This document shows positions 37,001 through 43,534 of a stretch of 64,000 bases of DNA, one piece after another; within the stretch, counting starts at the first letter, position 1, and every line of letters starts with the position of its first letter. The position numbers and the translations under genes are program-made. Origin of the DNA: Cristatella mucedo. Its lineage: Eukaryota; Bryozoa; Phylactolaemata; Cristatellidae. Location of the stretch: contig WPIO01000001.1 in NCBI GenBank assembly GCA_009760855.2, forward strand, positions 2,741,001-2,805,000, in the 5' to 3' direction. The notes under the pieces are model-generated. The model was not told where the DNA came from, did no database searches, and was given only the letters and a program-made list of their open reading frames with translations.

Positions 37001-38543
37001 CCCCCCCCCACAGGCTAAGCCGGTGCTTTATAAATTACCCTACAGCCTGACACCAGCATCTCCAACCGACTCATTCTCCCGAAATGATTCACTGCAGCAG
37101 TCGATAAGCTTTGACATCCGATCTTCGCCAGTCAGCAAAACTTGAGCAAGCAGCCAAGCAGCTCCCAGACTCCTAAGGCCAAGGCCAGACAAGGCTGCTG
37201 CTCAAAGAGGCCAGGCAGGCCAGCTGCACAATCAGGCTGCCCGATACAGTCATAGGAACGGTCATCGTATTGTACCGACCGGTGACCCTGGGGACGACTG
37301 CATTGTTGCCCGTCTTTGCTTAGGTATAAGGTGTTGACACTCTGATCGTGGGTAGGGGTCCTACAACAGGCAATTCTTTACTGCCCGATGCAAGCCGGGG
37401 TGATAGCTCCTAAGGCGATATAAACAAGGCAGCTGAATCAGATGACCTTAGCTTTAACTTTGGTTAACCAAGCCCTATATAAGACCCGGATTTAGCCTTG
37501 CACCAAGTAAATCAAAGAGCTATCGGCCATTAGGATTCGAATCTGAGGATCCAGAAACCGTGAATGGTGGCCACTTACTCATCGGCAAGGTTCTAGTTCT
37601 ATCTGCAGATTTGATCCTATAAGCTAGCTTGCAGTCAGGCCGGCCAGAGGGTAAAGCCATGCAGAGTAGCTACCCCTCGGCTGTCGAGCTGTGTGCAGCC
37701 ACTTTAAGGTTATTGGTAAGCTGATAAGACTTCGATTGATCACATGCAAGAATCACCCACTACTTCCATTAACCACGTGATAGGATTAAATCCATTGATT
37801 ACACGATAGAATCACATACAGTTGCAGCCTGAGCTTAAATGTAACCAGGACAATCAGCAACCTCATTTCATGAATACACGGTGATCGATGCAAGTCCACG
37901 AAAAAGGGGGTCACGTAAGACTAGCAGACAGTGCAAAGACAAATAAAATACGGAATACAATGATAAATTAAACAATATATAAAATAAATAACAAATAATA
38001 ATAAAATAATAAAATACAGAATAAAATTATGGCACCTTGGTATATGATCTGTTCGAATTGCGCTTAGTACAAAAAAATGCTATCACGATACTGCATTGAG
38101 CATCTCTTTTCACCCAAGAATCTGAGATTGACTGCATCCTCAAAGTAAACCACGACCTGCCCCTAGTCCATCGGTTTGCATAATTGACAAGAGGATATGT
38201 GTGTATGCACTAGAACAATATATTCATAAAATCCAGCAATAACTAGTTGACTTAAGAAAAATCAATGTCTACACACAGATTACGAATGCAAGCAGTCTGC
38301 ATACAGACAGGTTCTACAGTATATGTACAGACGAGCTATACAACCCACATTTTGATGTACTGAGAAGAAATCTGCTAAATAGGACTGCTGGTGATGAGCT
38401 ACTAAAATGCAGATCCGTATCACCTAGTTTAGCAACTTTTCAATGACACGGAGTTACCTTTAGAATTTGGCCGTCATCCTGATATTGGTCTAAGATGGAC
38501 TTAAGCTGCTGTATCAATGATGGCTGGACGATGCTGAACTTCC
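262..38543 (-). CDS. SACS-like: Sacsin-like giant co-chaperone gene, 22 joined internal exons, open at both ends
   Basis: Sacsin-family proteins are large cytosolic chaperone-related proteins built from repeat units that each begin with an Hsp90-like (Bergerat-fold) ATPase. Exons joined on the minus strand, high to low: 38543-38458, 34591-34475, 31067-30920, 25617-24010, 23734-23543, 23330-23114, 22668-22502, 20097-19828, 18379-18014, 17831-17607, 17203-16990, 15357-15255, 15142-14965, 13477-13321, 12387-12187, 11034-10950, 8122-7993, 7745-7518, 7353-7115, 6483-6324, 2898-2786 and 436-262. Every junction is GT-AG and every phase matches, giving 5379 nt of open frame (about 1793 codons). Two ATPase starts are visible: ELIQNAEDA with GRFGLGF, and [13 protein letters not shown] with GGFGLGF. 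Core signatures of the family, [11 protein letters not shown] and [12 protein letters not shown], lie in exon 4. The first exon begins inside a codon, so the start is missing, and the gene continues past position 1. No ubiquitin-like, J or HEPN domain is seen. The donors of exons 5 and 14 are the least certain. It may be an orthologue of human SACS or a lineage-specific paralogue. Confidence 0.85.
437..2785 (-). other. Sacsin-like intron 21
   Basis: This intron holds a family A SINE at its low-middle part (2216-2405) and otherwise unrecognised sequence. Open frames on both strands here lack family resemblance and codon structure. No further exon is needed, since exons 21 and 22 join in phase 0. 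Confidence 0.6.
2216..2405 (-). repeat. SINE family A, copy 1
   Basis: Read on the minus strand it has a tRNA-like head (GTAGCCCAGCAGTGAGGTG as A box, GGTTTGAGTCC as B box) and a tail ending in a form of CTTCTACTGCTATGTAAATG and AGGCTGT. The same tail recurs at five other places in the window. Confidence 0.7.
2786..2898 (-). CDS. SACS-like: Sacsin-like exon 21
   Basis: The acceptor is tttaaaacag and the donor is TGCAG|GTTAGT. It completes Arg and reads [20 protein letters not shown], then [17 protein letters not shown]. Identification rests on its phase fit with exons 20 and 22, its open frame and its position; the sequence itself is poorly conserved in the family. Confidence 0.7.
3366..3530 (-). 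repeat. LINE 3' end fragment
   Basis: On the minus strand this ends in the shared LINE tail (a version of AGTTCTCTGAGGGCACTATA followed by TTATTATTA repeats). The fragment is cut short by the compound microsatellite next to it. Confidence 0.6.
3556..3829. repeat. Compound microsatellite (TA, 17-bp unit, TA, AG, GGGA, AG, GATG/GATA)
   Basis: In order: a TA tract, about four copies of a 17-bp unit (aacgtatatatacatac), another TA tract, an AG tract, seven GGGA-type units, a second AG tract, then GATG/GATA units. The long open frames across it on both strands are repeat artefacts (poly Ser-Leu, Arg-Glu or Ile-Tyr). Confidence 0.95.
4535..4675 (+). repeat. SINE family B, copy 1
   Basis: A tRNA-like head (TGGTCTAGCGGTTGAGGTGC as A box, GGGCTCGAGCCCC as B box) is joined to a tail GTGAAGCGCCTGAATAGAGA continuing to GGGGCGCTATATAAATGAAT. 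The tail closely matches the 3' ends of LINE copies nearby. Confidence 0.75.
4690..6150 (-). mobile_element. 5'-truncated L2/CR1-type LINE (reverse transcriptase relic)
   Basis: On the minus strand, 5964-5776 reads [20 protein letters not shown] and then [20 protein letters not shown], the reverse-transcriptase fingers/palm motifs. The catalytic YADD box is intact at 5786-5775 but in another frame after a one-base shift. Further on, [18 protein letters not shown] and [14 protein letters not shown]...[10 protein letters not shown] are the thumb/C-terminal region. It ends in the TTATTATTA-type tail near 4690. It sits in intron 20 of the sacsin-like gene, same strand as the gene. Inactive: frame breaks and missing 5' end. 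Confidence 0.85.
6324..6483 (-). CDS. SACS-like: Sacsin-like exon 20
   Basis: The acceptor is attcttgtag and the donor is ATAC|GTGAGT. The exon reads [20 protein letters not shown], then [14 protein letters not shown], then [13 protein letters not shown]. The LLFLxxVxxVxV pattern corresponds to [15 protein letters not shown] in exon 4. One base carries over into an Arg codon. Confidence 0.9.
6484..7114 (-). other. Sacsin-like intron 19
   Basis: Unremarkable AT-rich intron. I see no repeat or exon in it. Confidence 0.6.
7115..7353 (-). CDS. SACS-like: Sacsin-like exon 19
   Basis: The acceptor is gttgttgtag and the donor is ACCAG|GTATAA. The exon reads [15 protein letters not shown], then [11 protein letters not shown], then [16 protein letters not shown]. 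QFxPYxxxFG and GTLFRxPLR are strong family motifs, equivalent to the early part of exon 4 in unit 1. Confidence 0.95.
7518..7745 (-). CDS. SACS-like: Sacsin-like exon 18: ATPase glycine motifs of unit 2
   Basis: The exon reads [19 protein letters not shown], then [20 protein letters not shown], then [12 protein letters not shown]. This is a canonical sacsin Hsp90-like lid region. The acceptor is gcttttag and the donor is TTAG|GTAAGT. Confidence 0.95.
7993..8122 (-). CDS. SACS-like: Sacsin-like exon 17: ATPase N-box of unit 2
   Basis: The exon reads [20 protein letters not shown], then [17 protein letters not shown]. This is a near-consensus sacsin N-box. The acceptor is attgcag and the donor is GACG|GTAAGC. 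One base of a Gly codon is carried to exon 18. Confidence 0.95.
8123..10949 (-). other. Sacsin-like intron 16
   Basis: AT-rich intron with an imperfect AT hairpin-like stretch around 9390-9455. Exons 16 and 17 join in phase, so no missing exon is required. Open frames here show no recognisable protein. Confidence 0.6.
10950..11034 (-). CDS. SACS-like: Sacsin-like exon 16: start of repeat unit 2
   Basis: The acceptor is tgtttctag and the donor is TTCAG|GTAATT. An Arg codon is completed, then [20 protein letters not shown] and RRLRNLLQ are read. FGQxEPLTxRLxxIL is the classic opening of a sacsin unit. Too short to stand out as an open frame, but its phase links exons 15 and 17. Confidence 0.9.
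11035..12186 (-). other. Sacsin-like intron 15
   Basis: It holds a family A SINE (11838-11990). The rest is unrecognised. Confidence 0.6.
11838..11990 (-). repeat. SINE family A, copy 2
   Basis: Minus strand: tRNA-like head (TTAGCCCAAGGGTAAGGTGC as A box, GGCTTCGAGCCC as B box) followed by the tail AAGGCCTTTCTGCTGCTATA and TAAATGAGGCTGTC. This is one of the best-preserved copies. Confidence 0.8.
12187..12387 (-). CDS. SACS-like: Sacsin-like exon 15: end of unit 1
   Basis: The acceptor is gtttgttcag and the donor is AACAG|GTTAGT. The exon reads [20 protein letters not shown], then [20 protein letters not shown]. VPxxxGxLxxxxxLxYND-like and FVHPxVxxxxAxxLGVxSL are closing motifs of a sacsin repeat unit. 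Confidence 0.9.
12388..13320 (-). other. Sacsin-like intron 14
   Basis: No repeat or exon recognised. Confidence 0.5.
13321..13477 (-). CDS. SACS-like: Sacsin-like exon 14
   Basis: The acceptor is tcgttgcag. The exon reads [20 protein letters not shown], then [14 protein letters not shown], matching the family's helical stretch. The donor is uncertain: GCACGT|GTACTG keeps phase with exon 15, and a nearby TC|GTGCTG would too. Confidence 0.75.
13566..13584. repeat. TG microsatellite
   Basis: Short (TG)n run inside sacsin-like intron 13, followed by a degenerate GT/GC-rich stretch. Confidence 0.9.
14965..15142 (-). CDS. SACS-like: Sacsin-like exon 13
   Basis: The acceptor is cacttgcag and the donor is CTGG|GTAAAT. 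The exon reads [20 protein letters not shown], then [15 protein letters not shown], ending CGDELLL. The W-G-GF-x-x-V segment and YxxxLPxE motif are characteristic of sacsin units. Confidence 0.9.
15255..15357 (-). CDS. SACS-like: Sacsin-like exon 12
   Basis: The acceptor is tctttgcag and the donor is ATCAG|GTTTGC. The exon reads [20 protein letters not shown] and ends VLQGMQQHQ in phase 0. Its IYxxLQ motif follows the PxxVLxHL segment as in other sacsin units. Confidence 0.85.
15358..16989 (-). other. Sacsin-like intron 11, with an AT-rich block
   Basis: It contains an AT-rich block at 16625-16740 flanked by two copies of a short gtgggtattt element. No exon or known transposon recognised. 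Confidence 0.5.
16990..17203 (-). CDS. SACS-like: Sacsin-like exon 11
   Basis: The acceptor is cctcacag and the donor is ACAG|GTTACC. The exon reads [20 protein letters not shown], then [13 protein letters not shown], then [20 protein letters not shown]. The GSxxPV and LGW-PxxxxVxxHL elements are typical sacsin-unit features. Confidence 0.9.
17607..17831 (-). CDS. SACS-like: Sacsin-like exon 10
   Basis: The acceptor is tttttgcag and the donor is CCCG|GTAGGT. The exon reads [18 protein letters not shown], then [16 protein letters not shown], ending [13 protein letters not shown]. The CxWIP-like ending before a proline-rich turn fits the family. Phases match both neighbours. Confidence 0.85.
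18014..18379 (-). CDS. SACS-like: Sacsin-like exon 9
   Basis: At 366 bases this is the second-longest exon. The acceptor is accttgcag and the donor is CTAG|GTAAGT (consensus). It reads [20 protein letters not shown], then [20 protein letters not shown], then [18 protein letters not shown]. The LPFVxxxDGxxxxPxxLFDP segment is a hallmark of sacsin units. Confidence 0.9.
18380..19827 (-). other. Sacsin-like intron 8
   Basis: It contains homopolymer C runs near 18990 and 19777-19790 just upstream of the exon 8 donor. No repeat family recognised. Confidence 0.5.
19828..20097 (-). CDS. SACS-like: Sacsin-like exon 8
   Basis: The acceptor is ctactgcag and the donor is CTCG|GTGAGT. The exon reads [20 protein letters not shown], then [14 protein letters not shown], then [17 protein letters not shown]. 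The LxxLPIFexxxG-like element recurs in sacsin repeat units. Slightly GC-rich. Confidence 0.85.
20565..20758. repeat. TA/TG-rich microsatellite
   Basis: Imperfect TATA, TACATA and TGTG runs. Long Ile-Tyr open frames here are artefacts. Confidence 0.9.
21835..21975 (-). repeat. Repeat family C, copy 1
   Basis: The minus strand shares the stretch GTAATGTAATGCATCTC...GTAACTCCACAAAGTCATAA with copies at 43535 and 50560, including GTGGGTGTTA and AGCCTAAGCGGCTTTCGGTA. Confidence 0.65.
22502..22668 (-). CDS. SACS-like: Sacsin-like exon 7
   Basis: The acceptor is tgtttgcag and the donor is CAAG|GTATCT. The exon reads [20 protein letters not shown], then [17 protein letters not shown], ending FQPTAQ. 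Its phases join exons 6 and 8 exactly. No separate catalytic motif is visible. Confidence 0.8.
23114..23330 (-). CDS. SACS-like: Sacsin-like exon 6
   Basis: The acceptor is acttttgcag and the donor is GGAG|GTGAGT (near consensus). The exon reads [20 protein letters not shown] and then [10 protein letters not shown], ending DYLILPLR. The GxPLLL repeat-like segment is expected here in sacsin units. It ends with two bases of a Ser codon completed by exon 7. Confidence 0.85.
23543..23734 (-). CDS. SACS-like: Sacsin-like exon 5
   Basis: The exon reads [20 protein letters not shown], then [20 protein letters not shown], ending near LKFLAYK. The LPLLPxxDGxFxxF motif with a following YxxxxxxP is typical of sacsin units after the core. 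The acceptor is tttttag. The donor chosen (AAGA|GTGCGT) keeps phase with exon 6, but a few bases either way are possible. Confidence 0.8.
24010..25617 (-). CDS. SACS-like: Sacsin-like exon 4: long GC-rich core of unit 1
   Basis: This is a single 1608-base exon of 535 whole codons plus split ends. It starts [20 protein letters not shown] and passes [12 protein letters not shown], which match the end of the ATPase region. It then runs through an Ala/Ser/Gly/Arg-rich low-complexity stretch, and reaches [11 protein letters not shown] and [20 protein letters not shown], diagnostic sacsin core motifs. It ends [15 protein letters not shown] before donor GG|GTAGGG. The acceptor is gtcgtcgtag. Base composition is strikingly GC-rich compared with every other exon and with the flanking introns. 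The low-complexity insert probably accounts for extra length. Overlapping open frames on both strands here are by-products of GC richness. Confidence 0.9.
27690..27790 (-). repeat. Repeat family C, diverged copy
   Basis: Minus strand shows a weaker version of the CTGTAACTC...ACAAG, GAGAGTTTTCTATAGCACAC and AGCCTGAGC order seen in the other three copies. Confidence 0.45.
30266..30345 (-). repeat. LINE 3' tail fragment
   Basis: Minus strand reads AAAGTGCCCGAAAAGAGATT, then AGTTCTCATAGGGCACTTTA and TTATTATTA-type repeats: the shared LINE tail with little else. Confidence 0.65.
30920..31067 (-). CDS. SACS-like: Sacsin-like exon 3: ATPase glycine motifs of unit 1
   Basis: The exon reads [17 protein letters not shown] and then [16 protein letters not shown]. 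These are the second and third motifs of the sacsin Hsp90-like domain, including the GxGLGF lid glycines. The acceptor is gatgcag and the donor ACAG|GTGAGA. It ends with one base of the Asp codon finished by exon 4. Confidence 0.9.
31476..31635 (-). repeat. SINE family A, copy 3
   Basis: Minus strand: AAGGTAAGGTGCTTGCTC as A-box region, GGTTTCGAATCC as B box, and tail TTGTGCTGCTATACAAATGA then GGCTGTTACATCAGCTAG. Confidence 0.8.
32790..32870. repeat. 9-bp tandem repeat (agatatcag)n
   Basis: About nine units, the first and last shortened to seven bases. Each unit contains the palindrome GATATC, and the array translates as Ile-Ser-Glu repeats in one frame. Confidence 0.95.
33172..33297 (-). 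repeat. SINE family A, copy 4
   Basis: Minus strand: CTTAGCCCAGAGGTAATGTG head, tail GGTTCTTCTGCTGCTATATA then AATGAGGCTGTTCGATCAGC. The B box is degraded. Confidence 0.7.
33920..34085. repeat. Long TG microsatellite with AC-GT interruptions
   Basis: Mostly (TG)n with tac and gcg interruptions over about 165 bases. Cys-Val and Thr-His open frames on the two strands are artefacts. Confidence 0.95.
34475..34591 (-). CDS. SACS-like: Sacsin-like exon 2: ATPase N-box of unit 1
   Basis: This exon is exactly 39 codons, phase 0 at both ends. It opens with [20 protein letters not shown], the nucleotide-binding N-box helix and following strand of the Hsp90-like fold (conserved E, N and D). The donor is TTTCAG|GTTAGC and the acceptor is tatatag. 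Confidence 0.9.
34592..38457 (-). other. Sacsin-like intron 1
   Basis: Contains a LINE fragment (35785-36250). A decayed protein-like stretch may lie at 38210-38445 on the plus strand, not identified. Confidence 0.55.
35785..36250 (-). mobile_element. LINE fragment (3' region)
   Basis: Shares ordered segments with the LINE at 4690-6150: GTCAGCA...ATGCACA, the CCACTAAATG block, and GGAGCAT...CGAACT...GGCACGGTCTCCAAA. Coding frames are broken. Confidence 0.65.
38458..38543 (-). CDS. SACS-like: Sacsin-like exon 1 seen (start of repeat unit 1)
   Basis: The acceptor is tttctgtag and the donor is AAAG|GTAACT. Two bases complete a split codon, then [20 protein letters not shown] is read, ending DDGQILK in phase 0. 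This is the family's short helix before the ATPase N-box (typical form: LxxRLxxILxxYPDGGQILK). An upstream coding exon must exist because the first codon is split. Confidence 0.8.
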
Positions 38544-38835
38544 CTACAGAAACAAAAAGTGTGGCTTGACCAATGCATGGAAAATTCCTGCCCAAGGGAC
38601 CGGTTATTCCTACTGCATGTAGTAAGCAGCAGCACTACATGCACTGTGTGGGCATACAGTACACTCTACAATGCAGGCTAGGCAAATGTTTCATGTCAGA
38701 TACTGCACTTAGCAGTGGTGCCAGCAGCAGCAGAGCATGCAACTATACCTGTGTCACGTTATATCAATTTACCCTGCACTTGAGACATTGTCCAAATGCT
38801 ACAATTGCATCTATTGATGCAGAGATTTCATCGCC

Positions 38836-39070
38836 CACTAGTTTGGCCGAGTGGTTAAGGTGCTTGCCTCTACTGAGGTCGAGGTGAATGTATGCCGTGA
38901 GCCGTGATGGCACACTAGGTAGGTACGGTGGTTGCTTTTCACGACTTCGGTCCCGATGTCGTGGGTTCGAATCCTGCGGTGGGCAATCCTTTATTGCCAC
39001 TGCAAGTGGTGGTGACAGTGGTAGAGGCTCTTCTGTCGCTATACAAAAGAGGCTGTTAAATCAGCTAGTA
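38836..39070 (+). repeat. SINE family A, copy 5 (with an insertion between A and B boxes)
   Basis: Head TTTGGCCGAGTGGTTAAGGT is a good A box. The B box GTGGGTTCGAATCCTG follows only after about 100 bases, so the head is enlarged or interrupted. The tail GTAGAGGCTCTTCTGTCGCT then ATACAAAAGAGGCTGTTAAA matches the other copies. It starts about 300 bases upstream (genomic plus) of sacsin-like exon 1. Confidence 0.75.
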
Positions 39071-39084
39071 TTTATTTATTTATT

Positions 39085-39172
39085 TGATAACCAGGGTCTT
39101 GGGGTCGAGCCGCAAGGCATATGTGAAGCACCGAAATAGATATTGAGGCACTAGACAAATGAATTATATCCC
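39085..39172 (+). repeat. SINE family B, partial copy fused to family A copy 5
   Basis: B-box-like CTTGGGGTCGAGCCGC, then GGCATATGTGAAGCACCGAA and a decayed tail. Directly follows the family A copy. Confidence 0.6.
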
Positions 39173-39873
39173 AGGCTAGCAAGCTCTGGACTTGGATCAA
39201 AATTATTCCTGCCAATATTAGGAGCAACGAAACACTAACAACATGAACAGCTACAAACAGATGTAAAGAGTTACAAAGTGACGACAGTTGTTTACCAAAG
39301 AAGTCTTCCAGGCTTGGTGGCGTTTTCCAATAACTGATGTATGCACCCTTTTAAGCATGATGATTTGTACAAAATTAACTGAAAGCTTACATCGAGGTGA
39401 ACACCAAGATGACATGCTCGTTCCTATTTACGACAGCACGAGACCAGCCAGAGGTCCAGAGGTCAGCACACGTGACTACATACTAAGCTGCTATGCAAAT
39501 GGTGGCCCAGCTCAGCGCTCCTGCTAAGGCTGTGCCTGTCGTTGGTTGAGGTAACTTTCTCCGGACTTGAAAGCAACCACAAAAAGTGCTCGTGCAGAAA
39601 AGATCAAAACGAGGAGACAACAGCATTCTCGAAAACAGGGCACAGAATCCGAACTAAAAACAGACAATGACTGCAATAGGCAAAAAGGAAATCGTGATGC
39701 ATTGCATCGCTTTTTTAAAGGCAAAACTTTAGCAGCGCTGCATTTGGGCACAGTCGAAGCAACGAAGCTAGCGTTGCAGAGAACCGGTAAGCCTGAGACA
39801 AGTTCCCAGTGCTTGCTTGCAATGCTCCACGGATGGCATGGAATGACAGTCTGGATGAGTTGAGCTGCTTTAC

Positions 39874-39949
39874 AGTGGCAGCAGAGACTGAACCGAGCGG
39901 TGGCAGCACTTGACCCCGCTGGACCTGATAGAGCCGCCACGGCAGCCAT
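39874..39949 (-). CDS. Candidate first coding exon of the sacsin-like gene (weak)
   Basis: The minus strand has GCCATGG, a strong translation-start context, opening MAAVAALSGPAGSSAATARF and SLCCH. A plausible donor (CCACT|GTAAAG) leaves one base, the phase required to complete the split first codon of the exon at 38543. This is an inference from phase and start context only: the peptide resembles nothing I know, and another donor eight codons in (TCAG|GTCCAG) would also fit. Confidence 0.2.
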
Positions 39950-40514
39950 GGCAGAGAAGGCTCAGGACAATGCACACCGGCCTGCTTTCTAATACTAAGA
40001 GACTGCAGGGCAGCAGATGCTCTTGTTGCATCCTAGTTTAGTAGTATAACAGCAGTGGCCACACTGCTTCTGCTACCATTCTTAGCAACTGCAGCCATTA
40101 TTCCCTACTTGATTTCAACTCATTTAGGAATGTGAGCACGAATTAAGCCAACTATAAAACTATTGCGCCCGAGTGGCACCTCAGGGCACCAGTGCTCGAC
40201 CAGCACAGGTGCAGCACCAAGGAGCTGTCTCTGAGCAGGGTCGGCTGACAGCTCAACGGCAAGTGGAGAAAACTGCTGGCATTATCAGCAAGAGAAGGCC
40301 TGCTGCCGGGACCTCTATTAGCCTGTCCCTGTCCTCCAAGGCATGACTAGCTAGCTCTTAGTGATAGGCAAGGTCTTCTCCCCTCACCACACTGGCCCAG
40401 CGGCCAGTGAGCACCGTGACCACGTGACAGGAAGCTCAGCCGAGCCTGCCGGTCGCTAAGGCCCATTCGGGTGGTTCTAACCAATGAGTCAAGCAGCTGC
40501 CAAATCGGAGTCTG

Positions 40515-41400
40515 ACGCCCGTCATGTGCTTGTTATTCGGAGAGTGAGAACCTTCTCAACTTGGAACCACTGTCAGAGGAGGAGCTAGTTTGTGGGTCAG
40601 ATGAGCTGATGCAAGCACTGAAGCGACCGATAGGCCACAGGACGGATCTTGAAGATGATTCGATGCTTGGTAGGGAGGCAGCAAGAATCAGACTGATGTG
40701 GGGTACTGTGGCATCCTGACAGTTGACAGCAGACCATACGAGCAGCTGAGTTCTGCACCGGTGGCCGACGTTTAGGGAAACGTGCAGGGAGTCGTGAATT
40801 AAGGGAATCACAGTAATCTAGATGCACTGTCACCAACGAGTGAATTAGTCGAGCTGTCGTTCTCTTGTCTCGGCAGGTCCTGATTTTGGTGGTTTTGTTC
40901 CTGATTTTGTTCCTTAGCTGAAAGTAAGGCAGACTTGACTATGAAGTAAATGTGCTCATCCAATTACATGTGGATCTGATAAAGGCAATCGCAATAATCT
41001 AGATGGCATGTCACAAAGGAGCGAGCTACTCGGGCTGTCGTACTCTTGTCTCGGCAGGTCCTGATTTCGATTATGTTCCTTAGCTGAAAGTAGGCCGACT
41101 TGACATTGGAGAAAACGTGCTCATCCAATCACAAGTCGTTTTCTAATACGACAAGTCGTTTTGGAACACACACCCGGATTATGGGCAGACGACAATGCAG
41201 TGATGCTAAATGAATCAATCTTGAGGGTGCCGCCTTCCAACTTGAGGGTGACACTAGGCTTGCCCAAAAACTTGAGGAGGCTGGTACTATCGTTGCTAAG
41301 CTTAGGGGAGCCAGTGGCCACCCAAGTGAGAGCCTCATCGATACAGGCAGCAAGGGAATCAGGTGATTCGGATACAGAGCAAGGCTTTTACTAAGCAACC
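40515..41400 (-). mobile_element. LINE fragment, reverse transcriptase C-terminal region
   Basis: Minus strand 40836-40597 reads HLDYCDSLNSRLPARFPKRR and QNSAARMVCC, the conserved LDYCNSLLxGLP...QNAAARLV block of L2/CR1 elements. Upstream 41321-41129 reads LKLEGGTLKIDSFSIT and NPGVCSKTT, the NLGVxxD segment. Frames are broken. Two near-repeats of a segment (AGTAGGCCGACTTGACATTG-like, at 40920 and 41085) suggest an internal duplication. Confidence 0.75.
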
Positions 41401-43534
41401 GAGCATCCCAACATCCCCCTTACGATCGGTCCAGGGGAAGGGGCTGAGTCTTGGGTCTGCTGGTTCTCCCTTTCCCCATGTGGCAGTGCTACCGTGGAGC
41501 AACTTACGGTTCACCGTGCAGGCATTTACAAGCTATTGGCATTATGGTCACGGCACAAAGCAGCAGTAGGCACGGCTGTCGTCATGCCAGGCATGACAGG
41601 CTACATCTGCCGTTAAGAGAAGCACACAAAAAAGGAGTAGGGTGCACAGGGGTAAGAAGCAGCACACCCCAATATTAATTCCGCGCTGACCGCTTGCATA
41701 GGTAGCTTGTCTTGTGCAGAGGTCGGCTACATTGCCAACAGCCTCCAGTAGGCATCGACAAATTGCACCGGACAGTGGCACAGCAGCAGGCAGCGGCTCC
41801 AAACTTGTAGGCCACAACGTTTTCTGGCGGAACTGCTATTGTTTATGCACAGGGGCACACACACGGGGCAGACTGTGCAGCCAGCAGCCATGGCTAGAAC
41901 TGATCAGCTGCTGGCTGCATGCAGCCAGCCCGGCCCCACCAGGTCTGGTAAATTGTGACTGCTAGCTGAGCCACGGCAGTCGATAGAATGGGCAGTTAGA
42001 TGGGGAGTCAGCACCACCACTCCTGCTCGAACCGACTTGAAGGGGCACATCCAGTAGCTTGGCTGCCTGCCACACCCATTCGCCGTTCTATGATTGGCTG
42101 CCTATAGGTGGATATAAAGATTTGGCCACCCCTCCTCAGCTCAATCCTGGACAAGCCTATTGGTCGCTAGCATAGCCAAGACAACGCTTTCGCAGACCAG
42201 CAGGAAACATGGAGCTGAAACTGCAGGAAGCCACTTCAGCACTCGGAACAGTGGCAGGCTTAGGGGCTGGGCTGGACTGGACCTTGTGAGTGGGTGGCCT
42301 GTCTTGGATAAAAGAAAAGAATACTACTCGTTTTCTGTGCACAGCCGAACGTGGGTAATGAATGACTTACCCTATAGCGTTCAGTCTGTGCCCACCGAAC
42401 CCTTCAAACTCCATTCCACAGCCACCATTCGCCAGCAACACCGAAACACCAACCACTTACCGAAAGGCAGCACTTACCGAAAGGCAGGTCAGGGGCAGAG
42501 AAAGTGCAAGCAGGTTGTGAGCCCAGCCCTCAGCCTTTCCTAAACGGCTAGCATCTCACAAAAAAACCTTCAGCCAACCATGGATCATCAACAAACGGTT
42601 GAAGCCAGCAATGCTGTGCAAGCACTGCAGGATTACTGAAGAGAATCACGCCTCTGGCACGTCGGGTGGCTGAGAGCTGTGCTCAAATGCCTGCAAGCTC
42701 ACTAGCCCACTCGAGAGCATGGCCACCGCCATATTTGGGAGCTGGGTGGTGCTAGGACATATACCCCAGCTGCCAGTCTGATTGTCAGCACCAACGACAG
42801 TTAATTTTCATCCATAGAATATCAGCAGCAGTCACTGTCGTTGCCAGCGACAGCAGGTGATATAGGAGCTGCTGGCAATGGCAGTCGATCAGTGGTCTCA
42901 CCCATTGCTGCTGCTCTGCTCCACAAACGTCAGCAGACTGGGGCTGATGAAGCATCAAGAAGACATCATCAGAGACCCTCACGTCCAGCCGGAGCCAACC
43001 TGGCAACAGACACAGCCATCGGTAAGGTGAGCAGGTGAGCAAATAGACATACCGCCTCAATCGGTATGGGAAACAATTCGAACAGTCGGTCAAGCATCCC
43101 GGCAAGCAGCCGGTCAGAATCCAAGCTATGCACCACTGGCAACACAATTCATGCAAATGATCATGCTACATTAGATATATCTGGAGCATTCGAGCCCAGC
43201 GGCAGTGCTAGCTTTTAAGTGCAGCAATGTGGATGTGGCGGTCAGGCACATTACCATCACACAACCACACCAATATACATTCATCTCAAGATCACTAGCA
43301 CATCATGCATGCACATAGCCACAGTTAAATGCTAGCTTTGGCATGCGGATGGGGCAGGCCAGCAGACCCTAGAGGTCCAGTGAAACAACCATAAAAGGAG
43401 GATGTAAAGCAGCCCTTCGGTCCCCCTTCGGTGGCCAACCCGAGTGGCTGACCTGGCCAGTTAAAGGTCTGGCTTCCTCCTAGGCTCAATCTTGGTTGTC
43501 ACTATCTGCATGCTGGCGCACACAGAACTCGTCG
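41401..43534. other. Intergenic, nothing recognised
   Basis: Several short open frames on both strands, none with a recognisable domain or splice support. No RNA gene seen. Confidence 0.5.

Noticed and set aside
37535..37600. tRNA-like A and B box on the minus strand
   Set aside because: A B-box-like GATTCGAATCC is present but I could not fold a full cloverleaf or match a SINE tail.
38838..38990. Functional tRNA-Leu/Ser gene
   Set aside because: Good A and B boxes, but about 100 bases separate them and the SINE tail follows, so it is a SINE rather than a tRNA gene.
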